A DNA stretch of 64,000 nt from Saccharospirillum sp965652395 (lineage in GTDB: Bacteria; Pseudomonadota; Gammaproteobacteria; Pseudomonadales; Natronospirillaceae), in contig CBFGUW010000006.1 in assembly GCA_965652395.1 (NCBI GenBank), positions 1 through 64,000 of the forward strand. The letters run 5' to 3'. Shown here piece after piece: positions 33,273-42,317 of this stretch. Positions within the stretch are counted from its first letter, which is position 1. Each line of letters begins with the position of its first letter. The notes beneath the pieces were generated by a model. It did no database searches, was not told where the DNA came from, and saw only the letters and a program-made list of their open reading frames with translations. A program made the translations under genes and the position numbers.

Positions 33273-33383
33273 CCCCGGCGCCCCGGTCAGCTTGTTCAGG
33301 GTCGGCGTGTACCCATCCATGGGGCCTGGACCGCAGCCTCCATGCTGCGGACCACCCTGAACAAGCTGACCGGGGCGCCGGGG
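33273..33383 (+). repeat. Palindromic intergenic element, copy C
   Basis: The arms 33273-33302 and 33354-33383 are perfectly complementary over 30 nt (CCCCGGCGCCCCGG...TTCAGGGT and its complement). The loop of about 51 nt contains ACCCATCCATGGGGCCTGG and CCGCAGCCTCCATGCTGCGG. CTAGCC follows the right arm. It lies between purB and roxA (both minus). This is the most perfect copy of the family. Confidence 0.9.
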
Positions 33384-33429
33384 CTAGCCTGTCTCGCGGG
33401 TGGGCAAGCTGCTTATCTGGCTTGCTGAA

Positions 33430-34797
33430 TTAAACCCTTTTTGCCTGCTCCGACGCATTACCAATATAAGAAGCCGGAGTCATTTCCAACAGCGCTTTCT
33501 TTGCACTCTCCGGCAAATCCAACTGATTAACGAAATCCTTCATCATCGGCTCGGTTATCGCCTTGCCGCGGGTAAAGGCTTTCAGCTTTTCATAAGGCTC
33601 TTCGATGCCGTAGCGGCGCATCACCGTTTGAATGGCTTCGGCCATCACTTCCCAGGCCTGGTTCAGGTCTTGATCCAGACGGGCGGGGTTGGCTTCGAGC
33701 TTGCTGATGCCTTTGCGGCTGGCCTGATAGGCGATCAGGCTGTGGGCGAGGCCGACGCCCATGGAGCGGAGCACGGTGGAGTCGGTGAGGTCGCGCTGCC
33801 AGCGCGAAATGGGCAGTTTGGCTCCGAGGTGGGCGAGTACGGCGTTGGCGATGCCGAGGTTGCCTTCGGAGTTTTCGAAGTCGATGGGGTTGACCTTGTG
33901 CGGCATGGTGGAGCTGCCGACTTCTCCGGCGATGGTTCTTTGTTTGAAGTAACCAAGGGAGATGTAACCCCAGACGTCGCGGTCGAAGTCGATAAGGACG
34001 GTGTTGAAGCGGGCGACGGCGTCGAACAGTTCGGCTATGTAGTCGTGTGGTTCGATCTGGGTGGTGAAGGGGTTGAAGTCGAGCCCGAGGCCTTCGATGA
34101 AGGCTTTGGCGTTGGCTTCCCAGTCGATGCCGGGATAGGTCGCCATGTGGGCGTTGTAGTTGCCGACGGCGCCGTTGATTTTGCCGAGGTATTCGATGTT
34201 TTCGAGTGCATTCAGCTGGCGCTGCAGCCGGTAGGCGACGTTGGCCATTTCCTTGCCGAGTGTGGTCGGGGAGGCGGTTTGGCCGTGAGTGCGGCTGAGC
34301 ATCGGTTGGTCGGCGTGTTCGCGGGCGAGCCGGGCGATGTCTTTTTGCACGGCCTGCATTTCGGGTAATAGCACTTCGGTCATGCCGGTTTTGAGCATGA
34401 GTGCGTGGGACAGGTTGTTGATGTCTTCGGAGGTGCAGGCGAAGTGGACGAATTCGGTGACGGCTTTCAGCTCGTCCAGGGTGCTGAGTTTTTCTTTGAG
34501 AAAGTACTCGACCGCTTTTACGTCGTGGTTGGTGGTGCGTTCGATCGATTTGATCGCTTCGGCATCGGCCAGGGAGAATTCCGAAAGGATGGAGTCCAGA
34601 TAGGCGTTGGCGGCGTCGCTGAATGCCGGAAGTTCTTTGATGTCGGGGTGTCCGGCCAGTTGTTGCAGCCAGCGGACTTCAACGGTGACACGAGCCTTGA
34701 TCAGCCCATATTCGCTGAAAACGGAGCGAAGCGGTTCGGTTTTACTGCCATAACGGCCGTCAATGGGGGAAATCGCGGTCAGCGCGTTGAGTTCCAT
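33430..34797 (-). CDS. purB: Adenylosuccinate lyase
   Basis: 455-aa enzyme acting twice in purine synthesis, releasing fumarate from SAICAR and from adenylosuccinate. LTAISPIDGRYG is the usual N-terminus, LSRTHGQTASPTTLGKE holds the catalytic His, and SSTMPHKVNPIDFEN is the fumarase-superfamily signature with the catalytic Ser loop. It is the longer, E. coli-type enzyme. The start is MELNALTAIS. Directly upstream is hflD, a conserved neighbour in Gammaproteobacteria. Confidence 0.96.
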   Translation of the reverse strand: MELNALTAISPIDGRYGSKTEPLRSVFSEYGLIKARVTVEVRWLQQLAGHPDIKELPAFSDAANAYLDSILSEFSLADAEAIKSIERTTNHDVKAVEYFLKEKLSTLDELKAVTEFVHFACTSEDINNLSHALMLKTGMTEVLLPEMQAVQKDIARLAREHADQPMLSRTHGQTASPTTLGKEMANVAYRLQRQLNALENIEYLGKINGAVGNYNAHMATYPGIDWEANAKAFIEGLGLDFNPFTTQIEPHDYIAELFDAVARFNTVLIDFDRDVWGYISLGYFKQRTIAGEVGSSTMPHKVNPIDFENSEGNLGIANAVLAHLGAKLPISRWQRDLTDSTVLRSMGVGLAHSLIAYQASRKGISKLEANPARLDQDLNQAWEVMAEAIQTVMRRYGIEEPYEKLKAFTRGKAITEPMMKDFVNQLDLPESAKKALLEMTPASYIGNASEQAKRV

Positions 34798-34962
34798 AGG
34801 TACGGATTCCGGTCGGTGCATTCAGAAGGGCCGCGATTATAACGGCCCAGTGCGGATCAGGCCAATGTTTAGGTGTTGTGCGGGAGATGCTGGATGGGAG
34901 ACGCGAAACGCAAGGGCTTGGCCGGTCTTCAGCGTCAAGCCTCTCCCGTACGCCGTCTCCCA

Positions 34963-35580
34963 TCAAGACAGCAATTGCTGGGCGGTTCTATGAATGCGGT
35001 TGCGCATGAACAGGATTTGCCAGCGGCGGCCGCCTTGTTGATGCCAGAGGTGGGCACTGCGGATGCCGAACAGGAGCAGGGCGCGGACCTGGTCGGCAAC
35101 TCGGGGGTTTTGCAGGTAGGTGGGGTTACCGGTGACGCGAATGCGAAAATTAAGTCGGCTGACGCTTTCCTGATAACAGTTGGCGACGGCTCCGACGACG
35201 GATTCGTGGTTGGGGTCGTCGAAGTACTTGTATTGGTCGACAGCGCGATTAAGTGTCTGCCCCAGTTTCTCCATCAGGTCATTCCTCGCATACAGCTTGC
35301 GTTGGGCGTGAAGAATGCCCATGGCGTAGCGCAGTACTTCGGGGGAGACGCCTTTGCCCCGCTTGGAAAGTACGTCGCGCAAAGCGGTCAGTCCGGTTTG
35401 AATGCCGGAGCTTCCTTCGTAAATATCGTCTACGGAGGCTGGGTTCAGGTTGAGCACGCTGCGGATACAACGGGCGAGGTCGTCCTGGTCGATGCTGCCC
35501 TGACGGGCCAGTCGGTCGACCAGCAGTGCGGCCTGGAATACTCCGGCGAGGGCTTTTACCTGGTTGTTAAAGTGATTCAT
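34963..35580 (-). CDS. hflD: High frequency lysogenization protein HflD homologue
   Basis: 205-aa all-helical protein of the HflD family. Visible blocks are QVKALAGVFQAALLVDRLARQG, LNLNPASVDDIY, LRYAMGILHAQRKL and the C-terminal IRSAHLWHQQGGRRWQILF. In E. coli, HflD is a membrane-associated protein that affects phage lambda CII; the general role is unclear. AAGGA lies before ATG within an AT-rich leader. It lies between mnmA and purB, the conserved order. Confidence 0.9.
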   Translation of the reverse strand: MNHFNNQVKALAGVFQAALLVDRLARQGSIDQDDLARCIRSVLNLNPASVDDIYEGSSGIQTGLTALRDVLSKRGKGVSPEVLRYAMGILHAQRKLYARNDLMEKLGQTLNRAVDQYKYFDDPNHESVVGAVANCYQESVSRLNFRIRVTGNPTYLQNPRVADQVRALLLFGIRSAHLWHQQGGRRWQILFMRNRIHRTAQQLLS

Positions 35581-35652
35581 TAAGAATCCTTAAAAACATA
35601 TATAAAACAATTGGTTGTGTATTGTATTTAATGTCGAATCGAAGCTGTGGCG

Positions 35653-36759
35653 CTATTTCCAGGTGTGCTCTATGACGCCGCCACCCAGGCACACCTCCCC
35701 TGAATAAAAGACGGCGGACTGCCCTGGGGTGATCGCCCGTTGAGGTTCCTTGAACTGTACTTCGTAGCCTGTGTCGGTTTTTACAAGGGTGCAGTCCTGA
35801 TCCGGCTGACGGTAGCGATGCTTGCAAGTGAGCGTGGCAGGCAGGCTGGGTGCCTGGCCAGCGACCCAATGAATTTCGCTCAGTGACATGGCGTGGGTAA
35901 ACAGAGCCGGATGGTCGGTTCCCTGAACCACGGTGAGTACGTTGCGGTCGAGGTCTTTGGCGGCGACGAACCAGGGCGCTTCGCCGTGGTTTCGGGTTCC
36001 GCCGATACCCAGCCCCTGGCGCTGGCCGATGGTGTAGTACATCAGGCCTTGGTGCTCTCCCAGAACTTCGCCTTCCAGGGTTTCAATGGTGCCGGGCTGG
36101 GCGGGGATATATTGCTTCAGAAAATCGCTGAAGCGGCGTTCGCCGATAAAACAGATGCCGGTACTGTCTTTTTTGCGGGCGGTTACGAATTGATATTTCT
36201 CGGCAATTCGGCGTACTTCCGGTTTTTCCAGTTCGCCTACGGGGAAGAGTGTTTTCTCGAATTGCTCATGGCTGACGGCATGCAGGAAGTAAGACTGGTC
36301 TTTGTTGGTGTCCAGCCCTCTCAGTAGCTCGGCACCCTGTTCGCCGATGCGGGTGCGGGCGTAGTGGCCGGTGGCGATTTTGTCCGCCCCCAACATGAGT
36401 GCGTAGTCCAGAAAAGCTTTGAATTTGATTTCTCGGTTACAGAGGATGTCCGGATTGGGGGTGCGACCGGCCTTGTACTCCTCGAGGAAGTGTTCGAACA
36501 CGTTATCCCAGTACTCGGCCGCGAAATTGGCTTTGTGCAGGTGGATGCCCAGACGATCGCATACGGCCTGGGCATCGGCGAGGTCTTCTTTCGCGGTGCA
36601 GTATTCGGTGCCATCGTCCTCATCCCAGTTCTTCATGAACAGGCCTTCAACCTGATAACCGGCTTCCAGCAGCAGGGCGGCGGTGACGGAGGAATCCACG
36701 CCGCCGGACATGCCGACAATGACCTTGGTTGAGGCGGGGGTCGAATCTGGGGTACTCAT
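35653..36759 (-). CDS. mnmA: tRNA-specific 2-thiouridylase MnmA
   Basis: 368-aa enzyme that thiolates U34 of tRNA-Lys, -Glu and -Gln. The PP-loop is VGMSGGVDSSVTAALL near the N-terminus. The two catalytic Cys are in NPDILCNREIKF and STGICFIGERRF. The C-terminal beta-barrel ends VFYSGEVCLGGGVIEHTWK. The start is the ATG that overlaps the NUDIX stop by 4 nt. Confidence 0.96.
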   Translation of the reverse strand: MSTPDSTPASTKVIVGMSGGVDSSVTAALLLEAGYQVEGLFMKNWDEDDGTEYCTAKEDLADAQAVCDRLGIHLHKANFAAEYWDNVFEHFLEEYKAGRTPNPDILCNREIKFKAFLDYALMLGADKIATGHYARTRIGEQGAELLRGLDTNKDQSYFLHAVSHEQFEKTLFPVGELEKPEVRRIAEKYQFVTARKKDSTGICFIGERRFSDFLKQYIPAQPGTIETLEGEVLGEHQGLMYYTIGQRQGLGIGGTRNHGEAPWFVAAKDLDRNVLTVVQGTDHPALFTHAMSLSEIHWVAGQAPSLPATLTCKHRYRQPDQDCTLVKTDTGYEVQFKEPQRAITPGQSAVFYSGEVCLGGGVIEHTWK

Positions 36760-37229
36760 CGTGATGACAACTCCGTCGATACGGCAAAGGGTTTGATGAT
36801 ATCCAGTGGGAAACGTTGACCGGCATGGTAATCGGCCAGGCATTGGTGGACTGACGGGTGGCGCAGTGGATAATCGCCAGCCAGTACGTCAGCTATCGGT
36901 AACCAGCGGACTTCTTCTATATCGGCATCCAGAGGGGCGTTTTCAACCAGCCGCAGTGCCCGGGCGGCGAAACAGACCCGCACATAATGAACGCCACTTA
37001 ACTCGCTTTTGGTTTGATAAACACCGACCAAATGGGTCAATTCCACCTCATGTCGGGTTTCTTCCAGGGTTTCACGAAGGGCGCCCTCGGTCAGGCTTTC
37101 GCCGACTTCAATGTGACCTGCCGGTTGGTTCCAGACTTTTATACCGTTATCTTCTTCGTGAACCATTAAAATCCTGCCATTATCCTCTACGATGACGGCA
37201 GCGGTGAGATGAGGGTAGGCTGTACTCAT
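36756..37229 (-). CDS. NUDIX hydrolase, NudJ-like
   Basis: 157-aa NUDIX phosphohydrolase, likely a NudJ homologue (HMP-PP or nucleoside-triphosphate phosphatase). The Nudix box runs from GHIEVGES through RETLEET (residues about 39-61) with the G-x5-E-x7-RE-x2-EE spacing. WNQPAGHIE precedes it, as in NudJ. The start is MSTAYPHLTA after GAGGA. Translational overlap with mnmA is conserved in many Gammaproteobacteria. Confidence 0.88.
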   Translation of the reverse strand: MSTAYPHLTAAVIVEDNGRILMVHEEDNGIKVWNQPAGHIEVGESLTEGALRETLEETRHEVELTHLVGVYQTKSELSGVHYVRVCFAARALRLVENAPLDADIEEVRWLPIADVLAGDYPLRHPSVHQCLADYHAGQRFPLDIIKPFAVSTELSSR

Positions 37230-37406
37230 GGCGGAATCCTCGAAATAGGTGGGTGAGGGTACCCATGGAAACGAAGAGGTCAACTTTTCGTCATTGTCAC
37301 AAGTCTTTTGCGTCTTAGGCCACTCAGGTACCGGGCTGGCGCAGTAGAATAGGCGCGATTTCGACGCTCGACGTCACTGATACGAACCCGATTCAAGGAT
37401 CAAGGC

Positions 37407-38588
37407 ATGATTATCCAACCCAAAGTGCGTGGCTTTATCTGCACCACGGCCCACCCGGAAGGCTGTAAGGTGCATGTGCAGGAACAGATCGATTATGTGA
37501 AGGCGCATAAGCCGTCCGGCCAGGGGCCCAAAAACGTGTTGATCATCGGCTGTTCAAACGGCTATGGCTTAGCCTCTCGTATTTCCTCGGCGTTTGGTTA
37601 TGGCGCGAAAACACTGGGCGTCATGTTCGAGAAAGAACCGACCGAGCGACGCCCTGCTTCGGCCGGGTGGTACAACACCAAGGCGTTCGAATCCGCTGCG
37701 GCTGCAGAAGGTCTTTACGCCAAGTCCCTCAATGCCGATGCGTTTTCCGACGATGCCAAGACTCAGGTGATAGATGTCATCAAGAATGAAATGGGTGGCA
37801 AGGTAGACCTGGTGGTTTACAGCCTGGGTGCACCTCGCCGTACCGATCCCGAGACCGGTGAAACCTATGCTTCGGCGCTGAAGGCCATTGGTGAGCCGGT
37901 GACCCGTAAGAGCTTGAATACCGATACCAAGGTGGTGTCTGAGTTCACGCTGGCTCCGGCAACTGAAGATGAAATTACAAACACTGTTAAAGTGATGGGC
38001 GGTGAAGACTGGGAGCGTTGGATCGACCAATTGGCGGCGGCCGGTGTGTTGGCCGAGGGCGTTAAGACGACGGCTTACAGCTACATCGGCAAAGATCTGA
38101 CTTGGCCCATCTATGGTGGCGCCACTATCGGTCGCGCCAAACAAGACGTTGATCGTGCCTGTGGCGTGATTCAGGAAAAATTGAAGAACGAATTGAACGG
38201 CGATGCCCACGTTTCAGTGCTCAAGGCTGTTGTCACCCAGAGCAGCTCGGCCATTCCGGTCATGCCGTTGTACCTGTCGATCCTGATCCGCGTAATGAAA
38301 GAGCGTGGCACGAACGAAGGCTGTATCGAGCAGGTTCATGGCTTGTTGAGTGACCAGCTGTATGGCGAAGGTGAGTTAACGCTGGATGAAAAAGGCCGTA
38401 TCCGCATGGATCTCAACGAGCTGGATCCTGATGTCCAGGCCGAGGTGGAAGCCATTTGGAACCAGGTTAACAGCGAGAACGTCAGCGAACTGACCGACTT
38501 TGATGAGTACCAGAAAGAATTCTTCAAACTTTTCGGCTTCGGTTTCGACGAGGTTGACTACGAGAAGGATGTGAACCCGGTCGTTTAA
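37407..38588 (+). CDS. fabV: Enoyl-[acyl-carrier-protein] reductase FabV
   Basis: 393-aa NADH-dependent enoyl reductase closing each fatty-acid elongation cycle. MIIQPKVRGFICTTAHPEGC is the FabV N-terminus, VLIIGCSNGYGLASRIS the nucleotide-binding loop, VDLVVYSLGAPRR a core block, and the active Tyr-x8-Lys is in the TAYSYIGKDLTWPIYGG region. FabV is the triclosan-insensitive isozyme found in Vibrio and Pseudomonas. The last 65 nt are antisense to the end of rluE. Confidence 0.95.
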   Translation: MIIQPKVRGFICTTAHPEGCKVHVQEQIDYVKAHKPSGQGPKNVLIIGCSNGYGLASRISSAFGYGAKTLGVMFEKEPTERRPASAGWYNTKAFESAAAAEGLYAKSLNADAFSDDAKTQVIDVIKNEMGGKVDLVVYSLGAPRRTDPETGETYASALKAIGEPVTRKSLNTDTKVVSEFTLAPATEDEITNTVKVMGGEDWERWIDQLAAAGVLAEGVKTTAYSYIGKDLTWPIYGGATIGRAKQDVDRACGVIQEKLKNELNGDAHVSVLKAVVTQSSSAIPVMPLYLSILIRVMKERGTNEGCIEQVHGLLSDQLYGEGELTLDEKGRIRMDLNELDPDVQAEVEAIWNQVNSENVSELTDFDEYQKEFFKLFGFGFDEVDYEKDVNPVV

Positions 38589-39213
38589 CACCGCCGGTTT
38601 TCCTTCGGGCGGTCCCGTTTGGGCGCCGCCCTTTATTTTGGCGGAGACTTATACCGTTATCTTTCAAGGCTGACCTCTCCAGAATTCTATACTCTCCCGG
38701 TTGAAGCCCTTCCAGACTGATGTCGCCCAGAGCCCAACGAATCAATCGCAGTGTCGGGAAGCCAATGTGAGCGGTCATGCGCCGCACCTGACGGTTACGC
38801 CCTTCGGAAATCTGAATTTTGAGCCAGGTGGTGGGAATTTCCTTCCGCTCCCGGATGGGGGGATGGCGCGGCCAGAGCCAATCGGGAGTATCCACGCGTT
38901 CCACCAGAGCGGGGCGGGTGGGGCCGTCTTTCAGAGTGACACCTACCCTCAAGGGTTCAAGGTCGGATTCTCCAGGGTCGCCCTCAACCTGCACATAGTA
39001 GGTTTTCGCTACTTTCTGGCTGGGGTGGGCGAGGCCGTGAATCACGGCACCGTCGTCGGTCAGGAGAAGTAGGCCTTCCGAGTCGTAGTCCAGCCGACCG
39101 GCGGCATAGATGCCCGGAATGTTAACAAAATCGGCCAGGGTGGGGCGGCCCTGGTCATCGGTGAACTGGGTCAGTACACGGAACGGTTTGTTCAATACCA
39201 GAAGGGTGGTCAT
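38524..39213 (-). CDS. rluE: 23S rRNA pseudouridine synthase RluE
   Basis: 229-aa RsuA-family pseudouridine synthase, E type (no S4 domain). MTTLLVLNKPFRVLTQF is the typical start, GRLDYDSEGLLLLTDDG has the catalytic Asp, and SEGRNRQVRRMTAHIGFPTLRLIR is the family block binding RNA. The C-terminal 35 residues are a basic, disordered tail (many Arg, Lys, Ser and Pro). The tail's coding sequence overlaps the end of fabV by 65 nt. Confidence 0.9.
   Translation of the reverse strand: MTTLLVLNKPFRVLTQFTDDQGRPTLADFVNIPGIYAAGRLDYDSEGLLLLTDDGAVIHGLAHPSQKVAKTYYVQVEGDPGESDLEPLRVGVTLKDGPTRPALVERVDTPDWLWPRHPPIRERKEIPTTWLKIQISEGRNRQVRRMTAHIGFPTLRLIRWALGDISLEGLQPGEYRILERSALKDNGISLRQNKGRRPNGTARRKTGGVKRPGSHPSRSQPRRNRSRKV
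38607..38638 (+). terminator. Probable terminator after fabV, inside the rluE 3' end
   Basis: GGGCGG-T-CCC, a GTTT loop, then GGG-CG-CCGCCC and TTTATTTT, 18 nt past the fabV stop. It is unusual in lying within the coding sequence of the opposite gene. Confidence 0.55.
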
Positions 39214-39350
39214 CTCAAGCGGGTCTATCCTGGGTTGCAAGGGTGAACAAGGGGACTAAAGTCCGATGACTCGGATCTATAAGATGCAGGAGGTTTCCGG
39301 TATACTCCGCCGCCGCAGCACGAACCATAACTTAAGAGATGGAGTGAACC

Positions 39351-40607
39351 ATGGGATACCAGAAAATTGAAGTGCCGGCTGGCGAGAAAATATCGGTAGA
39401 CGCCAGTGGCGCTTTGAACGTCCCCAACAACCCTATTATCCCGTTTATCGAGGGCGACGGAATTGGTGTTGACGTCACCCCTCCCATGAAAGCGGTTATC
39501 GATGCCGCTGTCGAGAAAGCCTACGGCAGCGAGCGCAAAATCAGCTGGATGGAAGTGTATGCCGGTGAGAAGGCGACCACAGTATACGACGCCGACACCT
39601 GGCTGCCGGAAGAAACTCTGGAAGCTTTCAAAGAATTCAAAGTAGGCATCAAAGGCCCCCTGACCACTCCAGTCGGTGGTGGTATTCGTTCTCTGAACGT
39701 GGCTATCCGTCAGGAGCTGGACCTGTTCGTTTGTCAGCGTCCCGTTCTGTGGTTCGAAGGCGTTCCCAGCCCGGTTAAGAACCCGGCCGATGTCGACATG
39801 GTTATCTTCCGTGAAAACTCCGAAGACATTTACGCCGGCGTTGAGTGGAAGGCCGGTACTCCGGAAGCGGACAAGGTCATCAAATTCCTGCGGGAAGAAA
39901 TGGGTGTCAACAAGATCCGTTTCCCTGAAAACTGCGGTATCGGTGTTAAGCCGGTCTCCGAAGAAGGCACCAAGCGTCTGGTTCGCAAGGCTCTGCAATA
40001 CACCGTCGACAATGACCGTGACAGCCTGACTCTGGTTCACAAAGGCAACATCATGAAGTTCACCGAAGGTGCCTTCAAAGATTGGGGCTACGAACTGGCG
40101 AAAGAAGAGTTTGGCGCTGAGCTGCTCGACGGCGGCCCATGGATGCAGTTCAAAAACCCGAAAACCGGTAAGCAGATCGTAGTTAAAGACGTGATCGCCG
40201 ACGCCATGCTGCAGCAAATCCTGCTGCGTCCGGCCGACTACGACGTGATCGCGACTCTGAACCTGAACGGTGACTACCTGTCCGACGCCCTGGCGGCCGA
40301 AGTGGGTGGTATCGGTATTGCTCCGGGTGCCAACCTGTCTGACGACGTAGGCGTATTCGAAGCCACTCACGGTACCGCACCGAAGTATGCAGGCCAGGAT
40401 AAAGTGAACCCGGGTTCTCTGATCCTTTCCGGCGAAATGATGCTGCGCCACCTGGGCTGGACCGAAGCGGCCGACCTGGTACTGAAAGGTATGGCCGGTG
40501 CCATCTCTTCCAAGCGCGTCACTTATGATTTCGAGCGTTTGATGGAAGGTGCGACTCTGGTTAAAGCCTCTGAGTTTGGCCAGGAAATCATCAAGAACAT
40601 GGGCTGA
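39351..40607 (+). CDS. icd: Isocitrate dehydrogenase (NADP+)
   Basis: 418-aa E. coli-type NADP enzyme converting isocitrate to 2-oxoglutarate. IPFIEGDGIGVDVTPP opens the fold, GGIRSLNVAIRQELDLFVCQRPV contains the Ser that IDH kinase phosphorylates plus substrate Arg residues, LTLVHKGNIMKFTEGAF has the catalytic Lys, and ATHGTAPKYAGQDKVNPGS is the coenzyme-binding loop. GGAG precedes ATG. A strong terminator follows. Confidence 0.97.
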   Translation: MGYQKIEVPAGEKISVDASGALNVPNNPIIPFIEGDGIGVDVTPPMKAVIDAAVEKAYGSERKISWMEVYAGEKATTVYDADTWLPEETLEAFKEFKVGIKGPLTTPVGGGIRSLNVAIRQELDLFVCQRPVLWFEGVPSPVKNPADVDMVIFRENSEDIYAGVEWKAGTPEADKVIKFLREEMGVNKIRFPENCGIGVKPVSEEGTKRLVRKALQYTVDNDRDSLTLVHKGNIMKFTEGAFKDWGYELAKEEFGAELLDGGPWMQFKNPKTGKQIVVKDVIADAMLQQILLRPADYDVIATLNLNGDYLSDALAAEVGGIGIAPGANLSDDVGVFEATHGTAPKYAGQDKVNPGSLILSGEMMLRHLGWTEAADLVLKGMAGAISSKRVTYDFERLMEGATLVKASEFGQEIIKNMG

Positions 40608-40633
40608 CAGTCAGGCGGCACAAGTACTTAAGG

Positions 40634-40661
40634 AGAGCCCGGCTAATGCCGGGCTCTTTTG
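40634..40661 (+). terminator. Rho-independent terminator after icd
   Basis: GAGCCCGGC-TAAT-GCCGGGCTC followed by TTTTGTTT. Confidence 0.9.
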
Positions 40662-41053
40662 TTTAAAATTCCACATTACAAGGAATGAAGGGGGCGGACA
40701 GTGACGTACTGGGTCAGATTCTGCCGGTTCCAGTGCTGCCGGAGGTGATTATCTGCCATAGGGTTGCGACAAGGTTCGCACCGAGCAAACAGGAGTTCTG
40801 AGGGGCAGTGGGCAAAACAGGGAAGGTGAGGAGTTGGAGTTAATCCGGCAGATTAAGAAAGACGAGGCTCTTCCTCGGTGATATGTCGAAAAATATTAAG
40901 AAACTCATTATTTTCAAATACTTGAATGTATAAGAAACGGCGGCAACAGCCGCAGCGCGGGTTTAACCGATACTGCGTAACCACCCCGCCGTTCCTATTC
41001 TCAAACGTAAAATACGTCTGTCTAACGTTTACAGATACACCAGAACGTGGTGG
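40662..41053. other. Intergenic stretch between icd and cspD; no gene recognised
   Basis: About 390 nt without a credible frame. Near 40935-41000 the minus strand can form a long-range stem AACGGCGG ... CCGCCGTT followed by TCTTAT, with a smaller GC-rich hairpin inside. It might end cspD transcription, but the loop is long and the T-run weak. Confidence 0.35.
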
Positions 41054-41341
41054 TTATTCGTTTGCGGTGACATTCTGTCGTTGCTTGGCCTCGCTACTGA
41101 CTTGAGTTTCACTGCGTCGCCCGACTCCGACGGATTCAGGTAATACACGAATGTTGACGGCGTGGATACCGCGTTCCGCTTTCACCGTGTCAAATTCTAC
41201 AGCCTGACCGGCTTTCAGCGTTTTGTACCCTTCCATTTGGATGGAGGAATAATGCGCGAATAGATCTTCTTCGTGGTCATCACAAATGACGAAGCCAAAA
41301 CCTTTGGCATTGTTGAACCACTTCACTTTCCCTACTGGCAT
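41054..41341 (-). CDS. cspD: Cold-shock domain protein, CspD-like
   Basis: 95-aa single cold-shock domain protein that binds single-stranded nucleic acid. KVKWFNNAKGFGFVICDD is the RNP-1 region, EDLFAHYSSIQMEG the RNP-2 region, and QAVEFDTVKAERGIHAVNIRV closes the barrel. A polar tail of about 25 residues follows. The divergent position beside clpS is the classic place of cspD. AAGGAG lies before ATG. Confidence 0.9.
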   Translation of the reverse strand: MPVGKVKWFNNAKGFGFVICDDHEEDLFAHYSSIQMEGYKTLKAGQAVEFDTVKAERGIHAVNIRVLPESVGVGRRSETQVSSEAKQRQNVTANE

Positions 41342-41876
41342 AACGGACTCCTTACGACAAGTTGAATAGAGTGAGCCTGAGATCGGCCTCTTGCTGAAAC
41401 CTGATCTCCCTAAACGCTGACGCCTGTGGTTAAACAGGGTACCCTATGACGACAGACAACGAGCTGGAGGTCTTCCGTGACGATCACCCTCCCTAGCGAA
41501 CCGGCCTTGTTCAAAGACGCTCCAAAACGCTGGTTTTCGTACAGGGATCGTCTGGTTACAAAATAGACGATGACAGCGATAGGACTATGTTTGGTTGTTG
41601 AATCGCCGAAGTCAACCCCCAAGAATTCGACTTATGAAGTGCCGCACGTTGTTGATGTTCAAAACAGTGAACCAGTTGGCTATTTTGTCTACCTTGTCAC
41701 AGACGGGCTCAGATCCGGCGAGGCCTTCAGGTTATTTTATGATCGCCTTAGCAGAGCACCTAAAGCGGTCTCACGGAAAGAAAAGGCGTTCAGCAACAGC
41801 TTATGTCGACTCGGATTTTGAAAACCGTTCGTAAATCCTCACCTTATAGCGCTATAGCGAGAATTGACTGTTTACT
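41342..41876. other. Intergenic stretch between cspD and clpS; no gene recognised
   Basis: 535 nt, long for this compact region. Open frames of 60-85 codons exist on both strands around 41570-41834, but they lack ribosome sites and known motifs. The stretch should hold the cspD and clpS promoters; I see no clear pair of boxes. Confidence 0.35.
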
Positions 41877-42296
41877 ATGACTTTTAAGCAAGAAGAGACC
41901 AAAGGCGGATTTCAAACAGTGTTGGCCCAGCCTATGCATGGTATCAGGCATCAAGGCATTCGCCTTGGGCCGGATCAGCCGGGTGAAGAAGGCGACTTTG
42001 GTATTGCCGTCGAGACCACTGATCCGGAAGTCAGGCAACCTCCGTTGTATCGGGTTGTCTTGTTAAACGACGACTACACCCCCATGGAGTTTGTTGTCCA
42101 CATCCTGGAACAGTTCTTTTATATGACCCGGGAAAAAGCCACTCAAGTGATGTTAGCAGTACATACACAAGGCAAAGGTGTGTGTGGCGTCTATACTAAG
42201 GATATTGCAGAAACCAAGGCCGCCATGGTGAACCAGTACTCCAGGGACAACGAACATCCCCTGGTGTGTGAAGTGGAAGAAGTGGACGACGAGTGA
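41877..42296 (+). CDS. clpS: ClpS adaptor protein (N-end rule)
   Basis: 139-aa adaptor that hands N-degron substrates to ClpAP. The core domain starts at PPLYRVVLLNDDYTPMEFVV, including the Asn-Asp-Asp substrate pocket, and continues with AVHTQGKGVCGVYTKDIAETK and the terminal HPLVCEVEEVD. The N-terminal extension is about 55 residues before PPLY, longer than the roughly 25 of E. coli ClpS. No good ribosome site precedes the ATG and no better internal start is visible, so the exact start is uncertain. clpA follows after 21 nt. Confidence 0.92.
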   Translation: MTFKQEETKGGFQTVLAQPMHGIRHQGIRLGPDQPGEEGDFGIAVETTDPEVRQPPLYRVVLLNDDYTPMEFVVHILEQFFYMTREKATQVMLAVHTQGKGVCGVYTKDIAETKAAMVNQYSRDNEHPLVCEVEEVDDE

Positions 42297-42317
42297 TCAG
42301 CGAGAGGGCCTGTTATC

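Noticed and set aside
41570..41834. Frames of 79-83 codons between cspD and clpS
   Set aside because: Two frames overlap in different registers with no ribosome site and no family resemblance.
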